From Rhodanobacter sp. Soil772 (GTDB lineage: Bacteria > Pseudomonadota > Gammaproteobacteria > Xanthomonadales > Rhodanobacteraceae), in contig NZ_LMSK01000001.1 in the NCBI RefSeq assembly GCF_001428385.1, positions 621,355-685,354 of the forward strand: a stretch of 64,000 nt of DNA, read 5' to 3'. Positions 52,019 to 63,117 of the stretch are shown here, in pieces. Below the pieces are notes generated by a model that did not search any database, was not told the DNA's origin, and saw only the letters and a program-made list of their open reading frames with translations. Every line of letters starts with the position of its first letter. The first letter of the stretch is position 1. The position numbers were made by a program, and so were the translations under genes.

Positions 52019-52272
52019 ATAGCTATTTCGAATTAATGTGGCGCTAAATATATATTAGATACTTTATTGCGTCGATCATAAAATCACTCTCGTCCCGCCA
52101 CTTCCCCTCCCCCCTAGTGGCGGCGGCCCTCGCCCCGCAGCGACGCTAAATACGGCATCTGGTTCAACTCCCCCCCTGAACCCATGTCGATGCGTCTCCC
52201 CTGCGGGGCGCTTTCTTTTTCACGGCCGACACCGCCGCCTGACGGCGGCGGTGTCGGGTCAGTGTGTCGGGA
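52019..52272. other. AT-rich upstream region of the LysR gene and GC hairpin
   Basis: 254 nt, no gene. 52019-52090 is strikingly AT-rich for this genome (AATATATATTAGATACTTTATT) and is the likely LysR promoter/operator. At 52224-52257 a long perfect-looking stem CCGACACCGCCGCC/GGCGGCGGTGTCGG with loop TGAC/C follows the fadH stop codon on its downstream side; no U-run, so probably an mRNA 3'-end stabiliser or Rho-dependent end. Confidence 0.5.
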
Positions 52273-54637
<2,365 letters not shown>

Positions 54638-54749
54638 AAGGCGGATCGGACATGGCTTGCGGACAAGGAGACCGGCTAGATAGCACGCGTCCCCGATGGG
54701 GTCAACGCGGTAAACTCCTCCGCTTTCGCCATTCAGCCAGGATCCTGTC

Positions 54750-55430
54750 ATGAGCCATGCTCCCGCCGTTCCCGTACTCACCATCGACGGGCCATCGGGA
54801 TCGGGCAAGGGCACCATCAGCGCACTGGTGGCCGAACGGCTGGGGTGGCGGTTGCTGGATTCCGGTGCGCTGTACCGCGCCGTGGGCTACGCCGCGGGCA
54901 TGGCCGGACTGGACCTGTCGGACGTCGAGGCGGTGACCCGCTGCGCGCAGGGCACGAAGATCCATTTCCGCGCGGCCAGCGACGGCGGCGAGACCCGGGT
55001 GATCGTCAACGGGCACGACGCCACCGACGAATTGCGCACCGAAACCGCCGGTGCCGCGGCTTCGGCGATCGCCTCGATGCCCTCGGTGCGCGAGGCCCTG
55101 GTGGCGCTGCAGTTGGGCTTCCGCAAGGCGCCCGGCCTGGTCGCCGACGGGCGCGACATGGGCACGGTGATCTTCCCGGACGCGGCGCACAAGGTTTTCC
55201 TCACCGCGAGCGCCGCCGAGCGGGCGAAAAGGCGCTATAAGCAGTTGAAGGAAAAGGGGCTCAGCGTTACACTTGCCGGCCTTCAGCGAGAAATTGAGGC
55301 GCGTGACAGCCGCGATGCATCGCGGGCGGTTGCGCCGCTCAAGCCTGCCGAGGATGCCGTGCTGGTGGATACCACCGGGATGGGCATCGACGAGGTCGTC
55401 GCGAAAGTACTTGCCGTCGTGCAGCCCTGA
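54750..55430 (+). CDS. cmk: Cytidylate kinase
   Basis: 226 residues. P-loop GPSGSGKG at 14-21, [28 protein letters not shown] and [27 protein letters not shown]. Phosphorylates CMP/dCMP. The family arrangement cmk-rpsA-ihfB is preserved. Confidence 0.97.
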   Translation: MSHAPAVPVLTIDGPSGSGKGTISALVAERLGWRLLDSGALYRAVGYAAGMAGLDLSDVEAVTRCAQGTKIHFRAASDGGETRVIVNGHDATDELRTETAGAAASAIASMPSVREALVALQLGFRKAPGLVADGRDMGTVIFPDAAHKVFLTASAAERAKRRYKQLKEKGLSVTLAGLQREIEARDSRDASRAVAPLKPAEDAVLVDTTGMGIDEVVAKVLAVVQP

Positions 55431-55454
55431 CCGGATTGCGCGACGGTTTCTGTG

Positions 55455-55477
55455 CCCCTGCCGCGGCAGGGGGTTTT
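55455..55477 (+). terminator. Terminator-like hairpin after cmk
   Basis: CCCCTGC/GCAGGGG with CGCG loop followed by GTTTT. Located between cmk and rpsA; rpsA probably also has its own promoter in the remaining 130 nt. Confidence 0.6.
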
Positions 55478-55606
55478 GGCCAACGGTGACGACGGTCGGT
55501 TCCGTGGAACCACCCGAAGACACCCTCAACCGGTGGACCGGAAAGTTCGTGCGCAACACCCAACCAGGCGCAACGGATCACGGTCTTTTCCCACTATGGA
55601 ATCAAC

Positions 55607-57280
55607 ATGACTGAAAGTTTTGCCGAACTGTTTGAACAGAGCCAACAGGCTATCTCCAAGCTGAAGCCCGGCGCCATCGTCACCGGCATCGTTGTGGAAA
55701 TCCGCAATGACGTCGTCGTGATCAATGCCGGCCTGAAGAGCGAAGGCATCGTCCCGATCGAGCAGTTCAAGAGCGAGGACGGCGTGCTGGAGGTGCAGGT
55801 AGGCGACGAGGTGAAGGTAGCCCTCGAAGCTTTGGAAGACGGTTTCGGTGAAACCAAGCTGTCGCGCGAGAAGGCCAAGCGCTCGATGGTGTGGGACGAC
55901 CTGGAGCAGGCGTTCGACAAGGAAGAGACCATCGTCGGCATGATTTCCGGCAAGGTCAAGGGCGGTTTCACCGTCGACATCAAGGATGTCCGCGCATTCC
56001 TGCCGGGCTCGCTGGTCGATGTGCGCCCGGTGCGCGACCCGGTCTACCTCGAGGGCAAGGAACTCGAGTTCAAGATCATCAAGCTGGACCGCAAGCGCAA
56101 CAACGTGGTGGTCAGCCGCCGCGCCGTCGTCGAGACCGAGTTCTCCGAGGAGCGCGAGAAGCTGCTTGAGCGCCTGACCGAAGGTGCGGTGGTCAAGGGT
56201 ACGGTCAAGAATCTCACCGACTACGGCGCGTTCGTGGACCTGGGCGGTATCGACGGCCTGCTGCACATCACCGACATGGCGTGGAAGCGCGTGCGTCATC
56301 CGTCCGAAGTCGTCAACGTCGGCGACGAACTGGACGTGCGCGTGCTGAAGTACGACAAGGAGCGCAACCGCGTTTCGCTGGGCCTGAAGCAGCTGGGCGA
56401 CGACCCGTGGGTCGCCATCGCCCGCCGCTACCCGGTCGGCAGCCGCCTGTTCGGCAAGGTCTCCAACGTCACCGATTACGGCTGCTTCGTCGAGATCGAG
56501 CCGGGCGTGGAAGGCCTGGTGCACGTGTCCGAGATGGACTGGACCAACAAGAACGTCAACCCGGCCAAGGTGGTGCAGGTCGGTGACGAGACCGAAGTGA
56601 CCGTGCTGGACGTGGACGAGGAGCGTCGCCGCATCTCGCTGGGCATCAAGCAGACGCGCTCCAATCCGTGGGAAGCGTTCGCCGCGATGCACAAGAAGGG
56701 CGACAAGGTCTCCGGCCAGATCAAGTCGATCACCGATTTCGGCGTGTTCATCGGCCTGGACGGCGGCATCGACGGCCTGGTGCACCTGTCCGACATCTCC
56801 TGGCAGATGTCCGGTGAAGACCTGGTGCGCAACTTCAAGAAGGGCGACGAGATCGAGGCCGTGGTGCTGGCGGTGGACCCGGAGCGCGAACGCATCTCGC
56901 TCGGCATCAAGCAGATGGAGCAGGATCCGTTCGGCCAGTTCATGGCGGCGAATCCGCGCGGCAGCATCGTCAACGGCACGGTCAAGGAAGTCGATGCGAA
57001 GGGCGCCGTGATCGATCTGGGCGAAGGCGTCGAGGGCTACCTGCGTGCCAACGACATCGCCAAGGAGCGTATCGACGATGCCACCTTGCACCTGAAGGTG
57101 GGCGACAAGGTCGAAGCCAAGTTCACCGGCATGGATCGCAAGGGTCGCCAGCTGGCGCTCTCGATCCGCGCGAAGGACGAGGAAGATGTGCCCGACACGT
57201 CGGTGGATTACTCGTCCGCTGCCAGCGGCACGACCAAGCTTGGTGCGCTGCTCAAGGAGCAGTTCAACAAGGCCGACTGA
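55607..57280 (+). CDS. rpsA: 30S ribosomal protein S1
   Basis: 557 residues with six S1 motifs, as in E. coli (557). Repeat landmarks: [23 protein letters not shown] (1), [23 protein letters not shown] (2), [32 protein letters not shown] (3), [32 protein letters not shown] (4), [32 protein letters not shown] (5), [28 protein letters not shown] (6). Brings mRNAs to the ribosome. Codon use strongly optimised. Its leader is a known autoregulation site in other gammaproteobacteria. Confidence 0.99.
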   Translation: MTESFAELFEQSQQAISKLKPGAIVTGIVVEIRNDVVVINAGLKSEGIVPIEQFKSEDGVLEVQVGDEVKVALEALEDGFGETKLSREKAKRSMVWDDLEQAFDKEETIVGMISGKVKGGFTVDIKDVRAFLPGSLVDVRPVRDPVYLEGKELEFKIIKLDRKRNNVVVSRRAVVETEFSEEREKLLERLTEGAVVKGTVKNLTDYGAFVDLGGIDGLLHITDMAWKRVRHPSEVVNVGDELDVRVLKYDKERNRVSLGLKQLGDDPWVAIARRYPVGSRLFGKVSNVTDYGCFVEIEPGVEGLVHVSEMDWTNKNVNPAKVVQVGDETEVTVLDVDEERRRISLGIKQTRSNPWEAFAAMHKKGDKVSGQIKSITDFGVFIGLDGGIDGLVHLSDISWQMSGEDLVRNFKKGDEIEAVVLAVDPERERISLGIKQMEQDPFGQFMAANPRGSIVNGTVKEVDAKGAVIDLGEGVEGYLRANDIAKERIDDATLHLKVGDKVEAKFTGMDRKGRQLALSIRAKDEEDVPDTSVDYSSAASGTTKLGALLKEQFNKAD

Positions 57281-57299
57281 TCACCTGCATCAGCCTGAC

Positions 57300-57329
57300 G
57301 CGGGGCGGCATATCGCCGCCCCGCTGTTT
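57300..57329 (+). terminator. Terminator after rpsA
   Basis: GCGGGGCGGC...GCCGCCCCGC hairpin with ATAT(C) loop, then TGTTTC. Confidence 0.75.
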
Positions 57330-57351
57330 CATGTCACGGACATTGGGGCCC

Positions 57352-57651
57352 ATGACTAAATCCGAATTGATCGAGGCGCTGGCCAGGCGCCAGACCCACC
57401 TTGCGTTTGCCGACGTCGAGATGGCCGTGAAGAGCGTCATCGAGCAGATGAGCCATGCCCTGGCTCATGGCGAACGCATCGAAGTGCGCGGTTTCGGCAG
57501 CTTCGCGCTGCACTATCGACCGCCGCGCATGGGGCGCAACCCCAAGACGGGTGAAGCCGTGGCACTGCCCGGCAAGCACGTCCCGCACTTCAAACCGGGC
57601 AAGGAACTGCGCGAACGCGTCAACCAGGACCTGGAACAGAAAACCGCCTGA
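57352..57651 (+). CDS. ihfB: Integration host factor beta subunit
   Basis: 99 residues, HU/IHF fold. [37 protein letters not shown], then [52 protein letters not shown] with the DNA-intercalating Pro in RNPKTGE. Bends DNA with IHF-alpha. ATG 57352 is chosen; an in-frame ATG seven codons earlier lacks family support. Downstream of rpsA, as usual. Confidence 0.96.
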   Translation: MTKSELIEALARRQTHLAFADVEMAVKSVIEQMSHALAHGERIEVRGFGSFALHYRPPRMGRNPKTGEAVALPGKHVPHFKPGKELRERVNQDLEQKTA

Positions 57652-57819
57652 CAAGTCGGTTGATATGCAGAAAAGCCGATCGAAGGCAGGCGACGCAAGT
57701 CGGTCCTGCCTTTTTATTGCGCGCCATCCGCGATGGCCGCAAGGCCGTCATGAATCGTTGCCGCATGGATCGCCCGCACTGCCTGTGCCTGTCACGAGCA
57801 ATCGGGTAAAGTCTTGGCC

Positions 57820-58068
57820 ATGCGACTGCTCGCCATCATCGTCCTCGTGATCTTCATCGCCGCCGGCACCGTGCTGGGCGCGCTCAATGCCGATCTGGTC
57901 GGCTACGACCTTGCGTTCGCCCAGGTACGATTGCCCAAGGGCGCTGCCTTGCTGGTCGCCCTGGTGATCGGCTGGTTGCTGGGCGGGCTTACCGCCTGGC
58001 TGGGCGTGAGCATGCGCCAGCGCCGCCGACAACTGCGTGCGGACAAGAAGCTGCCGGCCAAGCCATGA
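57820..58068 (+). CDS. lapA: LapA (DUF1049) membrane protein
   Basis: 82 residues with two membrane segments (LLAIIVLVIFIAAGTVLGAL and ALLVALVIGWLLGGLTAWLGVSM) and a basic cytoplasmic tail (RQRRRQLRADKK). Between them VGYDLAFAQVRLPKGAA. Matches LapA/YciS, partner of LapB in control of LPS synthesis. Overlaps lapB by 4 nt; ATG 57820 is preferred to an upstream TTG. Confidence 0.9.
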   Translation: MRLLAIIVLVIFIAAGTVLGALNADLVGYDLAFAQVRLPKGAALLVALVIGWLLGGLTAWLGVSMRQRRRQLRADKKLPAKP

Positions 58069-59237
58069 ATCTCCTGTATGTGCTGGCTCCGCTGGTACCA
58101 GTCGCGTTCGTCCTGGGCTGGTGGGCCTCCCGCCAGATCGGCGCGCGCCGGTCCGGGGCCGAAGTCAGCGAGCTGTCCTCGGACTACTTCCGCGGCCTGA
58201 ACTACCTGCTCAACGAGGAGCAGGACAAGGCGATCGAGGTCTTCCTCAAGCTGGCCGAATACAACCGCGACACGGTCGAGACGCACCTGGCGCTGGGCAA
58301 CCTGTTCCGTCGCCGCGGCGAGGTGGACCGGGCGATCCGGCTGCACCAGCACCTGGTCTCGCGGCCGGGCCTGACCGACGCGATGAAGACGGTGGCCCTG
58401 CTGGAACTGGGCGAGGACTACATGCGCGCCGGCCTGCTGGATCGCGCCGAGGCGCTGTTCTCCGACCTGGTGGCGATGGACGCGCACGCGCCATCGGCGC
58501 TGCGCCACCTGATCGCGATCTATCAGCACGAACGCGACTGGCACAAGGCGATCGAGCATGCGCGCCGGCTGGAGGTGATGACCGGCGAGGACGAAGCGCC
58601 GATGATCGCCCAGTTCTATTGCGAACTGGCCGACCGCTCGCGCCAGCATGGCGCCCGCGCCGAAGCGCGCGACTACCTGCGCCAGGCGTTCGAATGCCAG
58701 CCCGATTGCGTACGCGCCTTCATGCTGACCGGCCGCCTGCAATCCGAAGACGGCCAGCACGTCGAAGCGGTGACGGCCTACGAGGCGGCGATCAAGGCCG
58801 ATATCGCGTTTACCCCGGATATCCTGCCGCCGCTGCTCAACAGCTACGCCCGTTCGCAGCAGATGGAACGCGCCGAAGGTTTCCTGCACGACATGCTGGG
58901 GCGCTACCACGGCATCTCGCCGGTGCTGGCGTTGACTCATCTGTACCGGCAGCGCGACGGCGAGCGGGCGGCGATCGATTTCCTGACGGCGCAGTTGCGC
59001 CAGCGTCCGTCGGTGCGCGGGCTGATGGCGCTGATCGACGCCACCATGGACAAGATCGAGGGCGAGGCGCGCGAGAATTTCCTGATCCTGCGCGACCTGA
59101 CCCGCAAGTTGCTGGAGGGCCAGGCGATGTATCGCTGCAGCCGTTGCGGCTTCGGCGCCAAGGCGCATCACTGGCAATGCCCCAGCTGCAAGAGCTGGAG
59201 TACGATCCGACCGATCCACGGTGTCGCCAGCGAGTGA
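58065..59237 (+). CDS. lapB: LPS assembly protein LapB (YciM)
   Basis: 390 residues. One N-terminal membrane anchor (LLYVLAPLVPVAFVLGWWA), a series of tetratricopeptide repeats (e.g. AIEVFLKLAEYNRDTVETHLALGNLFRRRGEVDRAIRLH) and a C-terminal rubredoxin-like metal site, C358-X2-C361 ... C372-X2-C375 (YRCSRCG, WQCPSCKSW). In E. coli LapB presents LpxC to FtsH and so limits LPS synthesis. Followed within 7 nt by a WecA-like transferase, so LPS control and O-polysaccharide synthesis are transcribed together here. Confidence 0.95.
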   Translation: MNLLYVLAPLVPVAFVLGWWASRQIGARRSGAEVSELSSDYFRGLNYLLNEEQDKAIEVFLKLAEYNRDTVETHLALGNLFRRRGEVDRAIRLHQHLVSRPGLTDAMKTVALLELGEDYMRAGLLDRAEALFSDLVAMDAHAPSALRHLIAIYQHERDWHKAIEHARRLEVMTGEDEAPMIAQFYCELADRSRQHGARAEARDYLRQAFECQPDCVRAFMLTGRLQSEDGQHVEAVTAYEAAIKADIAFTPDILPPLLNSYARSQQMERAEGFLHDMLGRYHGISPVLALTHLYRQRDGERAAIDFLTAQLRQRPSVRGLMALIDATMDKIEGEARENFLILRDLTRKLLEGQAMYRCSRCGFGAKAHHWQCPSCKSWSTIRPIHGVASE

Positions 59238-59244
59238 GCGGAGC

Positions 59245-60267
59245 ATGTATCTGACCATGGGATGGTTGCTGGCCAGCTTGTCGATCACCTTGCTGCTGGC
59301 GCGCGGCGCGATCGGCTATGCGCACCGGCGCGGCATGCTGGACCAGCCCGGACAACGCCGTTCGCACCGCCTGCCGACCCCGCGCGGCGGCGGCATCGGC
59401 ATCGTCGTGGCGATGCTGGTCTGCCTGCCTGGCGTGCTGTCGGGTTTGCCGGCGGCATGGCCGACAAGCGTGATTGCCGGTCTGTTCGCCGCGCTCCTGC
59501 TGGTGGCGCTGGCTGGCTGGTGGGACGATCACCGCTCGTTGCCGGTACTGCCGCGGCTGGCTGTCCAGTTGCTGGCGGTCGGCCTGTTTTCGCTGAGCCT
59601 GCTGGCTACCGGCTTGTCATGGTGGTGGTTGCCGCTGTTGCTGATCGGCGGCGCCTGGAGCATCAACCTGCACAATTTCATGGACGGCATCGACGGCTTG
59701 CTGGCACAGCAGGCGATTTTCGTCGGCGCAGGTCTGGCCTTGCTGGCATGGGCGGCGGCGCAGCCCACGCTGGCCATGGCGGCGGCGGTCCTTGCCGCAT
59801 CGGCGCTGGGCTTCTGGTGGTTCAACCGGCCACCGGCACGGATCTTCATGGGCGACGTCGGCAGTGGCAGCATCGGCCTGCTGATCTTTGCGTTCAGCGC
59901 GATGTTGTGGCGCGTCGAGCATGCCCTGCTATGGCCTGCACTGATCCTGTCGTCGACGTTCGTGGTCGATGCCAGCCTGACCCTGCTGACCCGCATGTGG
60001 CGCGGACGGCGCTGGTACACTGCACACCGCGAACACCTGTATCAGTGGCTGGTGCGCCGCGGGGGAACGCACGCACGGACAGGTGCCGCCTATCTGGGCT
60101 GGAATCTGCTGATCGCGGCGCCGTTGGCCTGGTTGGCCTGGAGTCATCTGCGAATGGCGCTGCCGATTACCATAACCGTCTATCTTGGAGCGGCAGTCGC
60201 ATGGCTGGCGCTGAAACGTCGCTGCCTGCGACGCCCTCTGCCCAGGACACCCCATGTCGCTGCGTAA
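59245..60267 (+). CDS. WecA/MraY-family polyprenyl-phosphate sugar-phosphate transferase (WbpL-like)
   Basis: 340 residues, about ten membrane segments. Family motifs: SHRLPTPRGGGIGIV after TM1, LAGWWDDHRSLPVLPRLAVQLLA (first Asp pair), INLHNFMDGIDGLLA and ARIFMGDVGSGSIGLL, and a final cytoplasmic HREHLYQWLVRRG. Starts O-unit or exopolysaccharide synthesis by loading sugar-1-P on undecaprenyl phosphate. Overlaps the next gene by 14 nt. The pairing with a WbpM-like dehydratase suggests an N-acetylated 6-deoxyhexose (e.g. FucNAc or QuiNAc) as first sugar. Confidence 0.9.
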   Translation: MYLTMGWLLASLSITLLLARGAIGYAHRRGMLDQPGQRRSHRLPTPRGGGIGIVVAMLVCLPGVLSGLPAAWPTSVIAGLFAALLLVALAGWWDDHRSLPVLPRLAVQLLAVGLFSLSLLATGLSWWWLPLLLIGGAWSINLHNFMDGIDGLLAQQAIFVGAGLALLAWAAAQPTLAMAAAVLAASALGFWWFNRPPARIFMGDVGSGSIGLLIFAFSAMLWRVEHALLWPALILSSTFVVDASLTLLTRMWRGRRWYTAHREHLYQWLVRRGGTHARTGAAYLGWNLLIAAPLAWLAWSHLRMALPITITVYLGAAVAWLALKRRCLRRPLPRTPHVAA

Positions 60268-62152
60268 GCTTGTCGGCTTCATCCATCCGCGTATTGCCGT
60301 CGTGCTGCACGATCTGGCCATGGCCGTGTTCGCCTGGTGGATCGCCAAACTGTTGCGTTACACGCTGAGGCCGGACGAGCTGGTCAGCTTCCAGTCGCTG
60401 GAGTTCCCGATCGTGCTGCTGGTGCAGGGGCTGATCTTCCGCTGGACCGGGCTGTACAAGAGTGTCTGGCGTTTCGCCAGCCTGCCGGACCTGTGGAACA
60501 TCGTGCGTGCCGTGGTGATCGGCTCGTTGCTCATCGGCGTATCGCTGTTCCTGTACGACCGGCTCGAGGGTGTGCCGCGTGCGGTGCTGGTGCTCTATCC
60601 GCTGCTGCTCGCCACGCTGCTCGGCGGCCCGCGGCTGGCCTACCGTTACTGGAAGGACAGCCGCAGCGACCTGCTGCAGAACCAGACCGCGAAGCGGGTC
60701 CTGATCGTGGGCGCGGATCGTGCCGGCGAAGTACTCGCGCGCGACCTGCGTCGCGACAACCGCTACGCCGTGGTCGGCTTCGTCGACGACAAGCCCAGCC
60801 TGCGCGGCGCCAGCATCAACGGTCACCCGGTACTGGGACGCTTCGACGAATTACCCGAGGTGGCCCGCGAAGTGGCGGTCGACATGCTGCTGATCGCGCT
60901 GCCGGGCGCATCGACGGCCGAAATGCGGCGGGTGGTATCGCTGTGCGACGCCACCGACCTGCCGTACCGGACGGTGCCGCGGCTGGAGGACGTGGTGGCC
61001 GGCCGCGCCCAGTTCAACCAGATCAAGGAAGTGGCGATCGAGGACCTGCTCGGCCGTGACGCGGTGGAACTGGACTGGACCGCGATCCGCGAAACCCTCA
61101 GCGGGCGCCGAGTGCTGATCACCGGCGGCGGCGGTTCGATCGGTTCGGAACTGTGCCGGCAGGTCGCCCGGCTGGGCGCGCAGTCGCTCACCGTGGTCGA
61201 ACAGAGCGAATTCAACCTGTACCGGATCAGCCAGGAACTGCGTGCGCAGTTTCCCGAATTGATCCTTGACGGCATCCTCGCCAATTGCGGCGACCATACC
61301 GCGATGCAGAAAGCATTCGCGGATGCGCAGCCGCAGGTAGTGTTCCATGCGGCGGCCTACAAGCACGTGCCGATGCTGCAGGGGCAATTGCGCGCGGCGT
61401 TCCGCAACAACGTGCTGGGCACGCGCACGGTGGCCGATGCGGCCCGCGAAGTCGGGGTCGAGTGCTTCGTGCTGATCTCCACCGACAAGGCGGTCAATCC
61501 GACCAGCGTGATGGGCGCCTGCAAGCGCGTCGCCGAGATCTACTGCCAGAACCTCAACGCGCACGCCGATACCCGTTTCATGACGGTACGCTTCGGCAAC
61601 GTGCTGGATTCGGCCGGCTCGGTGGTGCCGCTGTTCCGCCGGCAGATCCGCGAAGGTGGTCCGGTTACCGTGACGCACCCGGAAATATCGCGCTACTTCA
61701 TGACGATCCCCGAGGCCTGCCAGCTGATCCTGCAGACCGCGAGCATCGGCAAGGGCGGCGAGATCTTCGCGCTCGACATGGGCGAGCCGGTGAAGATCCG
61801 CGACCTGGCCGAGCAGATGATCCGTCTCGCCGGAAAGAAGCCCGGCAGCGAAATCCCGATCGTGTACACCGGCCTGCGTGCGGGTGAAAAGCTGTTCGAG
61901 GAGCTGTTCCATCCGCTGGAGAACTACAGCGCCACCGCGCACGCCAAGATCTTCCTGGCACAACATCGCGAAGTGTCGTGGGAACTGTTGCAAGCGTTGC
62001 TGCACAAGGCTGCCGAGGCGGCCGACGTTTTCAATGAAGAAGAACTTCGACGCTGCGTGTCCAGCCTGCTGCCCTCGTTCCGCTGGAGCGAATCGGCACA
62101 GCCGGACAACGTGGTGTCGATCCGTCGCGCCAACCCGGAGATCAATGAGTGA
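60254..62152 (+). CDS. WbpM/CapD-type nucleotide-sugar 4,6-dehydratase
   Basis: 632 residues. Four N-terminal membrane segments, then a Rossmann domain (VLIVGADRAGEVLARDLRRDNRYAVVGFVDD) and the catalytic SDR domain: nucleotide loop VLITGGGGSIGSELCRQV, HAAAYKHVPMLQ, and the SMxxxK-type active site ISTDKAVNPTSVMGACKRVAEIY, with Met in place of Tyr as in WbpM/FlaA1. Converts UDP-GlcNAc to the 4-keto-6-deoxy sugar for O-antigen. The galU GTG overlaps the stop codon (GTGA). Confidence 0.93.
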   Translation: MSLRKLVGFIHPRIAVVLHDLAMAVFAWWIAKLLRYTLRPDELVSFQSLEFPIVLLVQGLIFRWTGLYKSVWRFASLPDLWNIVRAVVIGSLLIGVSLFLYDRLEGVPRAVLVLYPLLLATLLGGPRLAYRYWKDSRSDLLQNQTAKRVLIVGADRAGEVLARDLRRDNRYAVVGFVDDKPSLRGASINGHPVLGRFDELPEVAREVAVDMLLIALPGASTAEMRRVVSLCDATDLPYRTVPRLEDVVAGRAQFNQIKEVAIEDLLGRDAVELDWTAIRETLSGRRVLITGGGGSIGSELCRQVARLGAQSLTVVEQSEFNLYRISQELRAQFPELILDGILANCGDHTAMQKAFADAQPQVVFHAAAYKHVPMLQGQLRAAFRNNVLGTRTVADAAREVGVECFVLISTDKAVNPTSVMGACKRVAEIYCQNLNAHADTRFMTVRFGNVLDSAGSVVPLFRRQIREGGPVTVTHPEISRYFMTIPEACQLILQTASIGKGGEIFALDMGEPVKIRDLAEQMIRLAGKKPGSEIPIVYTGLRAGEKLFEELFHPLENYSATAHAKIFLAQHREVSWELLQALLHKAAEAADVFNEEELRRCVSSLLPSFRWSESAQPDNVVSIRRANPEINE

Positions 62153-63039
62153 GCAAGCCCCTGCGCAAAGTGGTGTTTCCCGTGGCCGGACTCGGCACGC
62201 GCTTCCTGCCGGCGACCAAGGTGGTCGCCAAGGAAATGCTGCCGGTTCTCGACAAGCCGCTGATCCAGTACGCCGTCGACGAGGCGGTGGACGCAGGTGC
62301 CGACACGCTGATCTTCGTCACCAACCGCTACAAGCACGCGATCGCCGACTACTTCGACAAGGCCTACGAGCTGGAGTCGAAGCTGCAGGAAAAGGGCAAG
62401 GCCGAACTGCTGGCGCTGGTGCAGGGCACCTTGCCGCGGCACGTGCGGGCGATCTTCGTGACCCAGCCCGAGGCACTCGGCCTGGGGCATGCGGTGCTGT
62501 GCGCGAAGCCGGTGGTCGGCGACGAGCCGTTCGGCGTGATCCTGCCGGATGACCTGATCTGGAACGGCCAGATGGGAGCAGGCGCCGGCAAGGGTGCGCT
62601 GCGGCAGATGGCCGAGCTCGCCGATGCGCAGCAGGCCGGCGTGATCGCGGTGGAGGAAGTGCCGCACAGCGACACCGACAAATACGGCATCGTCGACGCC
62701 ACGCCGGTCGACGACCGCAGTGCCCTGATCCGCTACATGGTCGAGAAGCCCAAGCCGGCCGATGCGCCGTCGAACCTGGCCGTGGTCGGGCGTTACGTGC
62801 TGCCCGGCCGTATCTTCCAGCTGCTGGAACAGACCACGCCGGGCGCCGGCGGCGAGATCCAGCTCACCGATGCGATCGAGGCGCTGCTGAAAGAGCAGGG
62901 CAAGGTGCTGGCCTATCGTTTCGAAGGCATCCGTTTCGATTGCGGCAACAAGGCCGGCCTGGTGCGCGCCACCATGCACATGGCCATGCAGGACCCGAAG
63001 CTCGCGCCCACCGTGCGTGCCTTCCTCGGCCAGCTTTGA
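62149..63039 (+). CDS. galU: UTP-glucose-1-phosphate uridylyltransferase
   Basis: 296 residues from GTG 62149 with GGAG nine nt upstream. Nucleotidyltransferase motif FPVAGLGTRFLPATKVVAKEMLPVLDKPLIQYAVDEAV, TQPEALGLGHAVLCAK, LPDDLIW, VEKPKPADAPSNLAVVGRYVLP and GEIQLTDAIEAL. Makes UDP-glucose for LPS core, exopolysaccharide and trehalose. Last of the lapAB-polysaccharide run. Confidence 0.97.
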   Translation: MSKPLRKVVFPVAGLGTRFLPATKVVAKEMLPVLDKPLIQYAVDEAVDAGADTLIFVTNRYKHAIADYFDKAYELESKLQEKGKAELLALVQGTLPRHVRAIFVTQPEALGLGHAVLCAKPVVGDEPFGVILPDDLIWNGQMGAGAGKGALRQMAELADAQQAGVIAVEEVPHSDTDKYGIVDATPVDDRSALIRYMVEKPKPADAPSNLAVVGRYVLPGRIFQLLEQTTPGAGGEIQLTDAIEALLKEQGKVLAYRFEGIRFDCGNKAGLVRATMHMAMQDPKLAPTVRAFLGQL

Positions 63040-63117
63040 ACCACGTTCGCGTCAACGTCCGGGTTTGAGCGATATGCTTGCCCGGTTACGGACATCGGCG
63101 TCGGCCATCGCTGCAGC

